Shown here: positions 8,337 through 15,816 of the stretch, one piece after another
Layout: each line of letters starts with the position of its first letter
Position numbering within the stretch: the first letter of the stretch is position 1
DNA from: an uncultured Erysipelotrichaceae bacterium
GTDB taxonomy: Bacteria; Bacillota_I; Bacilli_A; Erysipelotrichales; Erysipelotrichaceae
Direction: 5' to 3'
DNA length: 28,528 nt
NCBI GenBank assembly: GCA_944326175.1
Contig: CALVCY010000095.1
Location: forward strand, 1-28,528
Notes under the pieces: generated by a model
What the model was told of the DNA's origin: nothing
What the model saw: the letters and a program-made list of their open reading frames with translations, nothing else
The model's database searches: none
Made by a program: the position numbers and the translations under genes

Positions 8337-9806
8337 TTATTGGTTGGACTCTGTTTCAAGTTGGTTTATACTGCGTGTCAGTCGGGCTAAGGTTTCCTCT
8401 TTACCCAAAATATGCGCGATTTCCATACATCCACCTGGAGTAAACGCTTTGCCACTGATGGCAACGCGTACGGGGAACATGACCTGACCGTTTTTCAAAC
8501 CCATTTGTGCGACTTGATCCATGAACAGATCGTGCAGATGGTCATAATCCCATTCATTCAGATCTTCCAGCAATTGCTTGGATTTGACCAGTACCGGCAA
8601 TGCCATTTGCGGGTTGCTCTTCATTTTTTTGTTGGTATACAAAGAAGTGTCAAATTCAGGGAAATGATCGAAAAAGTCAACCATTTCGGGGATTTCAGAG
8701 AGCACGTTGACCCGTTGGTGAAGGATTTCTGCGATTAGATGGTGGTCATAATTGGGATTCTTGACTCCTTGGTTCAACCAAGGTTCGATGGTTTTTTCAT
8801 AGCTGGTCAGATCCATGTTTCTCAAGTATACCCCATTCATCCAGGTCAGTTTGTTGATATCGAAGATCGCTCCGGAAGTGCCGATATGCTTGACGTTGAA
8901 TGCTTGGCATAATTCATCCAAAGAATAGATTTCCTGTTCGCTTTCCGGCGACCATCCCAAAAGGGCGATGTAGTTGAGAATGGCTTGAGGCAAATAGCCT
9001 TTTTCGACCAGATCCTGAAATGATGCATCCCCATTGCGTTTGCTTAGTTTTTCATGTTCATTTTTCATCACTGGCGGACAATGGATATATTTGGGTTGGT
9101 TCCAACCAAAGGCATCATACATCAGATTGTATTTGGGGGTGGAAGAGAGATATTCATTGCCACGGACCACATGGGTGATGCCCATGAGATGATCATCGAT
9201 GACATTGGCGAAGTTATAGGTGGGAAAACCATCGGACTTCAATAAGATCTGTTCATCCATGGTGTTATTGTCCACAGTGATCGTCCCATAGACTTCATCA
9301 GTATAACTGGTCGAACCAAAGGTATCGATGGTTTGACGGATAACATACGGTTCTCCGGCATCGATACGTTGTTGGATCTCTGCTTTGCTTAGATTTTTGC
9401 ATGGATCATGGTAGAGGAAAGATTCGCCGCGCGCATTGGCCAGCTCACGCTGGGCCTCGATGTCTTCGCTTTTGCAAAAGCAAACATGCGCGCCGCCCAG
9501 CTCGACCAATTTCCATGCATATTCTTTGTAAATACCAACTTTGACGCGTTCACTTTGGATATATGGTCCAACTCCACCATCTTTGTCGGGACCTTCATCA
9601 TAAATGAGGTTGCAGGCTTTCAAGGTGGAGTAGATGATGTCGCTTGCACCTTCGACTTCTCGGGCTTGATCGGTATCTTCGATCCGTAAAATGAAATCCC
9701 CGTGATCATGTTTGGCGACTAAATAGGCATATAATGCGGTACGCAGATTGCCGATGTGCATGTAGCCAGTGGGACTGGGTGCAAATCGTGTGCGGACTTT
9801 GCTCAT
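8337..9806 (-). CDS. gltX: Glutamyl-tRNA synthetase
   Basis: 489 residues. It charges tRNA with glutamate. In Firmicutes the enzyme is often non-discriminating and also makes Glu-tRNA-Gln; that is inferred here. The class I signatures are clear: FAPSPTGYMHIGN (HIGH, residues 17-20) and KLSKRNGD (KMSKS, 253-257). Between them is the zinc-ribbon pattern C109-x-C111 with YHDPC near residue 136. The C-terminal alpha-helical anticodon domain is complete. The start has AAGGAG about 7 nt upstream on the minus strand and an extended -10 element at 9845-9853. The gene is divergent from rdgB. It contains the palindrome CCTTGGTTCAACCAAGG at about 8768-8784. Confidence 0.96.
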   Translation of the reverse strand: MSKVRTRFAPSPTGYMHIGNLRTALYAYLVAKHDHGDFILRIEDTDQAREVEGASDIIYSTLKACNLIYDEGPDKDGGVGPYIQSERVKVGIYKEYAWKLVELGGAHVCFCKSEDIEAQRELANARGESFLYHDPCKNLSKAEIQQRIDAGEPYVIRQTIDTFGSTSYTDEVYGTITVDNNTMDEQILLKSDGFPTYNFANVIDDHLMGITHVVRGNEYLSSTPKYNLMYDAFGWNQPKYIHCPPVMKNEHEKLSKRNGDASFQDLVEKGYLPQAILNYIALLGWSPESEQEIYSLDELCQAFNVKHIGTSGAIFDINKLTWMNGVYLRNMDLTSYEKTIEPWLNQGVKNPNYDHHLIAEILHQRVNVLSEIPEMVDFFDHFPEFDTSLYTNKKMKSNPQMALPVLVKSKQLLEDLNEWDYDHLHDLFMDQVAQMGLKNGQVMFPVRVAISGKAFTPGGCMEIAHILGKEETLARLTRSINQLETESNQ

Positions 9807-9844
9807 GATGGATTCTCCTTATCTAATTTTTTTAAAGCGGATTT

Positions 9845-9853
9845 ATTCTATCA
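9845..9853 (-). promoter_or_regulatory. Extended -10 promoter of gltX
   Basis: On the minus strand this reads TGATAGAAT, an extended -10 (TGnTAGAAT), about 39 nt before the gltX ATG at 9806. It is followed by a leader with AAGGAG. Confidence 0.5.
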
Positions 9854-9908
9854 CTTTCCCTATGGTTAAACCATGATATTCCGCAAGTTCGAAAGTCAAA
9901 GTATAGGG

Positions 9909-9914
9909 TATAAT
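9909..9914 (+). promoter_or_regulatory. TATAAT box 7 nt before rdgB: leaderless promoter
   Basis: A perfect TATAAT ends 7 nt before the ATG at 9922. With the usual 6-8 nt to the start site, transcription would begin at or next to the A of the start codon. No Shine-Dalgarno sequence lies between them. The sequence TAGGGTATAAT is shared with the ireB promoter. Confidence 0.6.
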
Positions 9915-9921
9915 CGTAGCC

Positions 9922-10512
9922 ATGAAAAAGTTAGTGATTGCCTCGGGCAATGCCCATAAGATCAATGAGATATCCGCCATGCTTCCCGATTACACGGTGA
10001 TCGGGTTAAAAGATATCGGGTTTGATAAAGAAATCGAAGAAAACGGAACGACATTTGAAGAAAATGCCTTGATCAAAGCCAAAGCTGTTTATGATTATTG
10101 CCATATCCCGACATTAGCGGATGACAGTGGATTATGTGTGGATGCTATGGATGGGAAACCAGGGATTTACTCGGCACGATTCATGGGTCATGATACGTCC
10201 TATAGTCAAAAGAATAACGCCATCATTGATGCATTGAATGGTTTGGACCATTCAATGCGTGGGGCACAGTTTGTCTGTGCCATGGCTTATATCGATTCTC
10301 ATGGTCAAGACCATGTGGTTAAAGAGGTTTTGCAGGGATCGATCAATACCAAAATCGAAGGCGAACATGGATTTGGTTATGATCCGATCTTTATCCCCGA
10401 TGGGTATGAGCACAGTATTGCCGTGATGGATGAAACAGACAAAAACAAAGTATCCCATCGTCATCTGGCACTGGAAAAGATGGTGAGTGTCATTGAAGCC
10501 GATCTGGACTAA
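9922..10512 (+). CDS. rdgB: dITP/XTP pyrophosphatase (RdgB/HAM1)
   Basis: 196 residues, the family length. It hydrolyses non-canonical purine nucleotides (dITP, ITP, XTP) to monophosphates and so keeps them out of DNA and RNA. Visible signatures: IASGNAHKINEI at the N-terminus (nucleotide loop), LADDSGLCVDAMDGKPGIYSARF with the metal-binding acidic residues, GFGYDPIF, and KNKVSHRHLAL near the end. The mRNA is probably leaderless. It overlaps the next gene by 26 nt. Codons for DALNGLDHSM lie in a perfect 12-bp inverted repeat at 10231-10258. Confidence 0.95.
   Translation: MKKLVIASGNAHKINEISAMLPDYTVIGLKDIGFDKEIEENGTTFEENALIKAKAVYDYCHIPTLADDSGLCVDAMDGKPGIYSARFMGHDTSYSQKNNAIIDALNGLDHSMRGAQFVCAMAYIDSHGQDHVVKEVLQGSINTKIEGEHGFGYDPIFIPDGYEHSIAVMDETDKNKVSHRHLALEKMVSVIEADLD
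10231..10258. repeat. Perfect 12-bp inverted repeat inside rdgB
   Basis: GCATTGAATGGT (10231-10242) and ACCATTCAATGC (10247-10258) are exact complements around the loop TTGG. Its centre is one of the TGGT-N4-ACCA palindromes. Confidence 0.85.
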
Positions 10513-11194
10513 ACTCACGATATTTATTGGTTTGACCACCTGGATGCTATTTATTTTGTTATTCAGTGTGTTTGTCAATGCCTACAATGGTTCTTTTTAT
10601 AGCCATGAATATGATCAATATGGTTTAAACCAAACGACCGGTCTATCCAGACAAGATTATCAAAACGGAATGGATACGTTATTGGATTATCTTCAGGATA
10701 AACGGGATGATATCCATGTCAACGTTATAATCGATGGTTCGACCAGAGAATTATTCAATCAAAAAGAGATCGATCATATGATCGATGTCAAATCACTGGC
10801 TCAACATGCCACGATGGTGATGATCATCTGTGGGGTGATTACGGTTACCGTTGGCATTGTTCTTATTCTCAATCGATCCCTTTATTTAAAAGCATATCCG
10901 TTTTGTTTCAAATCATTTCATCTGGTCTTGCTTGGATCATTGATTGGTTTGACCATCATGATCCTTTGTGATTTCAATGCATTCTGGACCACCTTCCACC
11001 ATATCTTTTTTCCTGGCAATGATTTATGGTTGTTGGATCCATCTACAGATTGGATGATCCGTATGCTTCCAGGGAATTTATTCATGGATCTAGTCATAAG
11101 GATCTTGGTCACATTCGGTTTGACTTATGGTTTAAGTCATGCTTTGCTGCTTTGGTTAAACCGTTATCTATCAAAAAGAGAGGTCATCTCATGA
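10487..11194 (+). CDS. DUF1461 (TIGR01906) integral membrane protein
   Basis: 235 residues from a GTG start inside the end of rdgB; the start is uncertain. Four membrane segments are visible at about 9-31, 108-128, 143-163 and 199-225. A soluble extracytoplasmic loop of about 75 residues lies between the first and second. The stretch FWTTFHHIFFPGNDLWLLDP (166-185), followed by a short MLPGNLF segment, is the hallmark of DUF1461. The function of this family is unknown. It overlaps trmL by 4 nt (ATGA), so it belongs to an rdgB-DUF1461-trmL-small protein operon. Confidence 0.8.
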   Translation: MSLKPIWTKLTIFIGLTTWMLFILLFSVFVNAYNGSFYSHEYDQYGLNQTTGLSRQDYQNGMDTLLDYLQDKRDDIHVNVIIDGSTRELFNQKEIDHMIDVKSLAQHATMVMIICGVITVTVGIVLILNRSLYLKAYPFCFKSFHLVLLGSLIGLTIMILCDFNAFWTTFHHIFFPGNDLWLLDPSTDWMIRMLPGNLFMDLVIRILVTFGLTYGLSHALLLWLNRYLSKREVIS

Positions 11195-11700
11195 TTCATG
11201 TCGTACTCTATCAACCTGAAATCCCTCAAAACACCGGCAACATCATCCGTACCTGTGTCTGTACTGGATCCACGTTGCATTTGATCGAACCACTGGGTTT
11301 CAAACTGGATGAAAAACATCTACGTCGTGCCGGGATGGATTATATTCTCAAATGTCATATCTTCCGCTATCCAAACTGGGAAAGTTTTGCTGCTTCGCAT
11401 CCTAACCAACGTATGGTCTTTGTCACGCGTTACGGCCAACATCCTTTTTCTGATTTTGATTTTCAAAACAGCGATCAAGATATCTATTTGATCTTTGGTA
11501 AGGAAAGTACTGGAGTACCCAAATCGATACTCCATGATCATCAGGCCGATTGTGCCCGCTTGCCGATGGTGGCCAGTGAGCGTACACTGAATCTAAGCAA
11601 TTGTGTCGCGATCTGTGTTTACGAAGTGTTGCGTCAGCAGGATTATCCCAATTTAAGCAAGGTCGAAGTGATCAAAGGAAAGGATTGGTTGGATCAATGA
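11191..11700 (+). CDS. trmL: tRNA 2'-O-methyltransferase TrmL
   Basis: 169 residues from the ATG preceded by GAGAGG; longer upstream starts would run back through the DUF1461 gene. TrmL methylates the ribose of the wobble base (C34 or modified U34) of tRNA-Leu isoacceptors using S-adenosylmethionine. SPOUT-fold signatures: YQPEIPQNTGNIIRTC at the N-terminus, LIFGKESTGVP in the knot, and RTLNLSNCVAICVYEVLRQ at the C-terminal knot. The length agrees with B. subtilis CspR and E. coli TrmL. It overlaps the next small gene by 4 nt. Confidence 0.92.
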   Translation: MIHVVLYQPEIPQNTGNIIRTCVCTGSTLHLIEPLGFKLDEKHLRRAGMDYILKCHIFRYPNWESFAASHPNQRMVFVTRYGQHPFSDFDFQNSDQDIYLIFGKESTGVPKSILHDHQADCARLPMVASERTLNLSNCVAICVYEVLRQQDYPNLSKVEVIKGKDWLDQ

Positions 11701-11873
11701 TCGAAAGTATGGACGATATCATTTCTCTTTTGGTGCTGACCATCATCATCGCATTGTTGATATATGCCGTTTATCGTGTATTTTTGGTCCATCATCTGAT
11801 CAAAGTGGATCGCATGGAAGCGGATTATTACGATGAAGGGGATGAAGACGCCTATTTGACCAAAAGTGAATAA
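11697..11873 (+). CDS. Small single-pass membrane protein, unknown
   Basis: 58 residues. I do not recognise a family. The start ATG overlaps the trmL stop (ATGA) and has AAAGGA about 15 nt upstream; Met5 is an alternative. One hydrophobic segment (about 8-30) is followed by a basic stretch and a strongly acidic tail (EADYYDEGDEDAY). The basic residues after the membrane segment suggest N-out, C-in topology. A terminator follows, so it is the last gene of the rdgB operon. Coding is supported by the overlap pattern and codon use only. Confidence 0.6.
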   Translation: MIESMDDIISLLVLTIIIALLIYAVYRVFLVHHLIKVDRMEADYYDEGDEDAYLTKSE

Positions 11874-11884
11874 TGGTTCAATCC

Positions 11885-11918
11885 TGGTCCGGATCGATAT
11901 CGCTCCGGGCCATTTTTA
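11885..11918 (+). terminator. Terminator after the rdgB operon
   Basis: TGGTCCGGA and TCCGGGCCA pair (one T-G wobble) around TCGATATCGC and are followed by TTTTTAT. A TGGT-N3-ACCA palindrome starts at 11919. Confidence 0.8.
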
Positions 11919-12001
11919 TGGTCTAACCATTGTAAATTTTTATGATTTCATCCCCCTAAAACTGCGAATTTTGCGTTAAAATAAAGAGTAGTGGGTAACT
12001 T

Positions 12002-14206
12002 ATGGAAAAATTAAATGGAACGATTATCGCAGTCAATTCATATGATCATGACAACCAAACCATCATTGCCCGTTGCCGTTATCAAGGCAATAAAGTGGTC
12101 ACCATCGTTGGCAAAGCCGATGCACCCTTGGTTATCGATCAAGACGTGGAATTGGAAGGCGATTTTGAAAATGATGCGATTTTCGGCATCCGTTTTATGT
12201 TTGAATCGCTCAATCTATTGCCGCTTGATCCGTATTTTGGCTTACGCGCTTATTTGAGTTCCAATCGTTTCGAAGGGATCGGTAAACTCACAGCCAATCG
12301 CATCATCGATAAATATGGCAAAAATGCGTTAAAGGCGATTTTGCGTCAGGATCCAGGGATGAAAACCATTGCTGGTTTGACCCAAAAAAAATCGTTGGCG
12401 GCATATACGGTGGCACTAAAATATAAAAAACAACATGCTACTTTTGTCGAATTGATGCAGTATGGGTTTACATTCAGCCAAGTGGAACGCTTGGTGGAAT
12501 CCTATGGTGAGACCACATTGGATGTGGTCCATGAAAATCCGTATGCTTTGATCCGAATGCTGGATGATGTCAACTTTACTCGGCTGGATACATTGGCCAA
12601 ACGTATGGGTGTCGAATCGGATGATCCCAATCGACTCAAAGCGGCGTTGGTCGCGGTCGTTTCTACGGACTGTTTCGTCAAAGGCAATACTTATATTCCT
12701 CAAAAGGATTTGTTACAACAAGCGGCGAGTCTGATCCATGTGGATAAAGAAATGTTGTTTGAACCATTGAATGAATTGGTTGAAACCAAAGTCTTAGTAC
12801 GCAAGTTCGTTCGCCATAATGTCTATACGTTCCCTATAATTTTTGAAATGGAAGTCCGTCTGGCACAACGGATCGTCAAATTACTCAAACAACCATTAAA
12901 CGATAGTGAAAGTTTGAATCAGATGGCGGACAATATGGTATTGGAAAGTCCATATCGTGATCACAAAGCTTATATCGAAGCCTTGAAACTGCCATTAAAC
13001 CAACGAGTGGTCTGCATCGATTCAGCCGTGGCGACGCCAGTAGCGCCATTAGTGATGATGTGGATGGGATTATTTTCCAAAGTAGGATTGGAGTGTGTGG
13101 TGGCATCCCCCAATGGCTTATGTGCTAAAACCGCATCGCAAGGATTGCATGTGGATGCCGTTGGCATCTTCCGCTTATTGGAAAGCTATTATGATCCCGA
13201 TACAGCCACATTGTGCTATGGTCGAAACAAAGAAAACCGTTGTCAACAGGATGTTTATATCTTGACCCAGGCACATTTGATGAACATCGATGCGATGTCG
13301 GCGTTTTTCAATGCGATCCCGCTTCATGCACGGGTGATATTGATCGGTGACACCCATCAATATCCAAGTATCGGTTGTGGTGATGTATTCGAAGATATGA
13401 TCGCTTCCCATGTGGTGCCCTCGATCAAGCTGGATGCAGATCCTACATTTATCCCAACGGACATCGAAAGTGCCTGTTATGGGTTATTGCATGGTCAATA
13501 CCCGATCGATAACGATGAAGGCAATGTGCATGTGGTGCATACCGAAAGCAGTGCCGATGTCTTTTTGGCGACATTGGATGCGATCCGTACCTGTGTGGAC
13601 GGACTCGATGCTGAAACCCCGCGTAGCGCGGTGCAGACTATCTGTGCACGCCGTGGTGGCAATTTGGGCAGTGATCATTTCAATAGTGCCTTGCAACCCT
13701 TATTGAATCGGCATAGTGAACATGCGAAGTGCCTTAATGCCATGATCACTGTTCATGAAAAAGATCGCTTGCTGCAGTTAGTGGACAGTTTGCTTCAACC
13801 TTGGCGCAGTGGGGACAATGGTCAGATCGGAGCGGGTGTGTTCAAAGGTGATATGGGTACGGTCGAACGCATCGATGCGGATGCCTTGACAGCGACGGTG
13901 TTATTTGATGATCAACGCCGAGCCGTTTACAGTCAAGAACATTTAGACCAATTGACCTATGGTTATGCCATTCCCGTCAATTATGCGGGTCTGTATCATT
14001 TTGCCCATATCTTCATTCCCATTTGTGCCAAATGCGGCATCACCCGTGATCTTTTATATACGGCGATGTGTTGTGCGGATCAGAGTGTGACCTTGATCGG
14101 GACCAAAGCCGATATCGAATCGGTGATCGGCGATGAAACGATGGTCAGACGTACCACGATGCTAGCGGATCTGTTGAATACCTTTAAACGAAAACTTGGA
14201 TTATGA
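12002..14206 (+). CDS. RecD2-like pseudo-helicase lacking ATPase motifs
   Basis: 734 residues, colinear by eye with the intact RecD2 at 15817-18003 (728 residues). Kept: the N-terminal domain, the helix-hairpin-helix region (FEGIGKLTANRIIDKYG against FKGIGEKLANRIVDAYG), the winged-helix region with LNELVETK, and the AGVFKGDMGTVE stretch of domain 2B. Lost: Walker A GGPGTGKTT is replaced near residues 341-348 by SAVATPVA; the Walker B DE is TQ in YILTQAHLM; GDEDQLPSVG became GDTHQYPSIG; VHKSQGSE became VNYAGLYH; YTALTRAK became YTAMCCAD. ATP hydrolysis by this chain is very unlikely. The frame is open throughout with normal codon use, so it looks maintained, not decaying. A structural partner or DNA-binding role is possible but unproven. 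A possible -10 (TAAAAT, 11977-11982) lies upstream; the RBS is weak. Confidence 0.85.
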   Translation: MEKLNGTIIAVNSYDHDNQTIIARCRYQGNKVVTIVGKADAPLVIDQDVELEGDFENDAIFGIRFMFESLNLLPLDPYFGLRAYLSSNRFEGIGKLTANRIIDKYGKNALKAILRQDPGMKTIAGLTQKKSLAAYTVALKYKKQHATFVELMQYGFTFSQVERLVESYGETTLDVVHENPYALIRMLDDVNFTRLDTLAKRMGVESDDPNRLKAALVAVVSTDCFVKGNTYIPQKDLLQQAASLIHVDKEMLFEPLNELVETKVLVRKFVRHNVYTFPIIFEMEVRLAQRIVKLLKQPLNDSESLNQMADNMVLESPYRDHKAYIEALKLPLNQRVVCIDSAVATPVAPLVMMWMGLFSKVGLECVVASPNGLCAKTASQGLHVDAVGIFRLLESYYDPDTATLCYGRNKENRCQQDVYILTQAHLMNIDAMSAFFNAIPLHARVILIGDTHQYPSIGCGDVFEDMIASHVVPSIKLDADPTFIPTDIESACYGLLHGQYPIDNDEGNVHVVHTESSADVFLATLDAIRTCVDGLDAETPRSAVQTICARRGGNLGSDHFNSALQPLLNRHSEHAKCLNAMITVHEKDRLLQLVDSLLQPWRSGDNGQIGAGVFKGDMGTVERIDADALTATVLFDDQRRAVYSQEHLDQLTYGYAIPVNYAGLYHFAHIFIPICAKCGITRDLLYTAMCCADQSVTLIGTKADIESVIGDETMVRRTTMLADLLNTFKRKLGL

Positions 14207-14226
14207 GCATCAAAATCCGAAGAATG

Positions 14227-14263
14227 ATAGTGCAGTTGCATATATGCGACTGCACTATTTTTG
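14227..14263 (+). terminator. Terminator after the RecD2-like gene
   Basis: ATAGTGCAGTTGCATA (14227-14242) and TATGCGACTGCACTAT (14243-14258) pair with one T-G wobble and are followed by TTTTTG. The extreme tip of the helix must open to form the loop. Confidence 0.82.
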
Positions 14264-14305
14264 CTTTTGGATATGATGATGGCACAGACAAGGAGGAATC
14301 TAACA

Positions 14306-14704
14306 ATGAGCATCAATATGACAATGCCAATGATGCAATCCAATGCGAAAGCAGAAAGTGGTTTTGACCAATGGATCGATGGTATCAACCATCATGGTCA
14401 AACCATGCGTCAAAAAGATATCGCAACAGGACGTGCACTTTTGCATAACCCATCTTCTTGGCGTAACCAAGCCATCCGATCGTTGATCGACACAATGAGC
14501 ATGGATTGGTCCAGGTATCAATGTGAAGTGATTTTCAATGTGTTATGTGATTGTTTCAATGCAAATACCGATGCATCGCTTTATGATCATCTGGTCCAAA
14601 CCATCCGTAACGCGCAGGCACGCCGTAGTATTCATGATCTATTCCAGTTACCATTATGGTTACATTTATTGGATCAATGGGACAAGATGATGATTGAAGG
14701 GTAA
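14306..14704 (+). CDS. Unknown 132-residue protein between the two recD2 genes
   Basis: I do not recognise a family. A strong AGGAGG (14291-14296) fixes the start at MSINMTMPMMQ. The protein looks soluble and mostly helical, with a Met-rich N-terminus and a tryptophan-containing C-terminus (FQLPLWLHLLDQWDKMM). No known catalytic motif, signal peptide or membrane segment is visible. Three TGGT-N3/4-ACCA palindromes crowd positions 14359-14405 inside the coding sequence and a fourth is at 14592. It sits directly between the RecD2-like gene and, beyond a foreign insertion, the active recD2. The insertion begins at or just after its stop; whether its C-terminus is native is unclear. Confidence 0.7.
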   Translation: MSINMTMPMMQSNAKAESGFDQWIDGINHHGQTMRQKDIATGRALLHNPSSWRNQAIRSLIDTMSMDWSRYQCEVIFNVLCDCFNANTDASLYDHLVQTIRNAQARRSIHDLFQLPLWLHLLDQWDKMMIEG

Positions 14705-15554
14705 TCATTCTATACCACTTTTTATAAGTTTCTGCACATGGTTCCTTCATATCAGCCCGTTAAATCATAACGAGGTGGAGATCGCCGGTTATAGGGACGC
14801 CTTAAATGAAATTCATTTAGGCTTTGAATATATTGATTTCAGAGAGCGTGATATTTTACGCTCGCACGAAATAATGATGTCCTTTGCCGGATATGAATAC
14901 GGCGGTCAATACAAAACCGATGACAATGCGATTTTGCAGATCGACGCTGACGGCAATAGACGGGTTCGATTTCGTCCTACACCGGCCGATGAAACACCAA
15001 AGGCAATGGAACAATTAGAACTGGCTTATATGGAAGCTCGCAGTGACGCCAATATCAACCCGCTTTTACTGATTCCTTGCGTGATTTTGGATTTCCTTTG
15101 CATACACCCGTTTCGGGACGGAAACGGTAGAATGTCGCGGTTGCTCTCTCTGCTGCTTCTTTATAAAAACGGGTTCGACGCGGGAAAGTATGTGTCCTTT
15201 GAAGAACAGATCAATAAATACAAAGCCTATTATTATGAATCACTCCGTCAATCTTCGATTGGTTGGGAAACAAACGAAAACAGCTACTTCCCATTTATCG
15301 AAAATTTCTTGTCCACACTTAATATGTGCTATAAGGAACTCGATAAGCGTTTCGCTGATGTTCACGGAAAGAAGATTACAAAGAAAGCCCGTGTGGAGGC
15401 TACAATATTGAACAGTTTGACGTTGCTTTCCAAAGCGGAGATATGTAAGATCCTACCTGATGTCAGCCCGACCACCGTTGAAGCAGTCCTCGGTGCTATG
15501 GTAAAAAGCGGTACGATCAACGTATCGGCTCGTCGAGGTCGACACGGTAAATAA
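14694..15554 (+). pseudogene. Fic family protein, 5'-truncated and probably foreign
   Basis: The open frame of 286 codons begins at a poor TTG start overlapping the previous gene, without a Shine-Dalgarno; its first 22 or so residues look non-native. From NEVEIAGYRDA onward it follows the usual Fic family order: HPFRDGNGRMSR (about 138-149, canonical HxFxDGNGRxxR with the catalytic His), a helical bundle, and a C-terminal winged helix ending near INVSARRGRHGK. Fic proteins transfer AMP from ATP to target hydroxyls. The N-terminal ~90 residues are missing; in this family they carry the inhibitory (S/T)xxxE(G/N) helix. The product is thus either dead or unrestrained. The next in-frame ATG is at 14874. 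GATC and TGGT-N-ACCA signals common elsewhere are sparse here, supporting transfer. Confidence 0.8.
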
Positions 15555-15601
15555 AGGTATAATGCAGGGTGAATAAATTGGATGTGTGATCATTCAGAAT
15601 T

Positions 15602-15691
15602 AAAATAAAGCGACTGATAGAATTACGACAAGAAGGGGAATATTGGGATTTCAAAAAAGAGTGATATCAAAATAAGTCTGACTGATTATCA
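15602..15691 (+). pseudogene. Decayed N-terminal fragment of an AlbA_2/Schlafen-type protein
   Basis: In one frame this reads LIELRQEGEYWDFKKE, stop, YQNKSD, stop, L. This matches the N-terminal EGEYWDFKREW..NKxDLLHD pattern of AlbA_2 (AAA_4, Schlafen-like) putative DNA-binding/ATPase proteins, which are common in mobile and defence regions. Both stops are TGA where the family would have Trp (TGG) and Leu (TTG), consistent with point decay. Nothing beyond 15691 is recognisable. A TATAAT at 15558-15563 may be its relict promoter. The rest of the 262-nt gap between fic and recD2 (15555-15816) shows no other gene. Confidence 0.55.
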
Positions 15692-15816
15692 TAATAAAAA
15701 GTAGGGTAAGTCCGAGCTTAAGAAAACAAGAAAAAACCTCTAAATAAGGCGAATGTAATCGAAAATTGTCTGCATAGCTATGTCATAAAGCGTGATAAAG
15801 TACTCATAAGGAATCG

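Noticed and set aside
12002..14206. Calling the RecD2-like gene a pseudogene
   Set aside because: No stop codons or frameshifts in 734 codons, and the non-catalytic regions are well kept; a maintained non-catalytic protein fits better.
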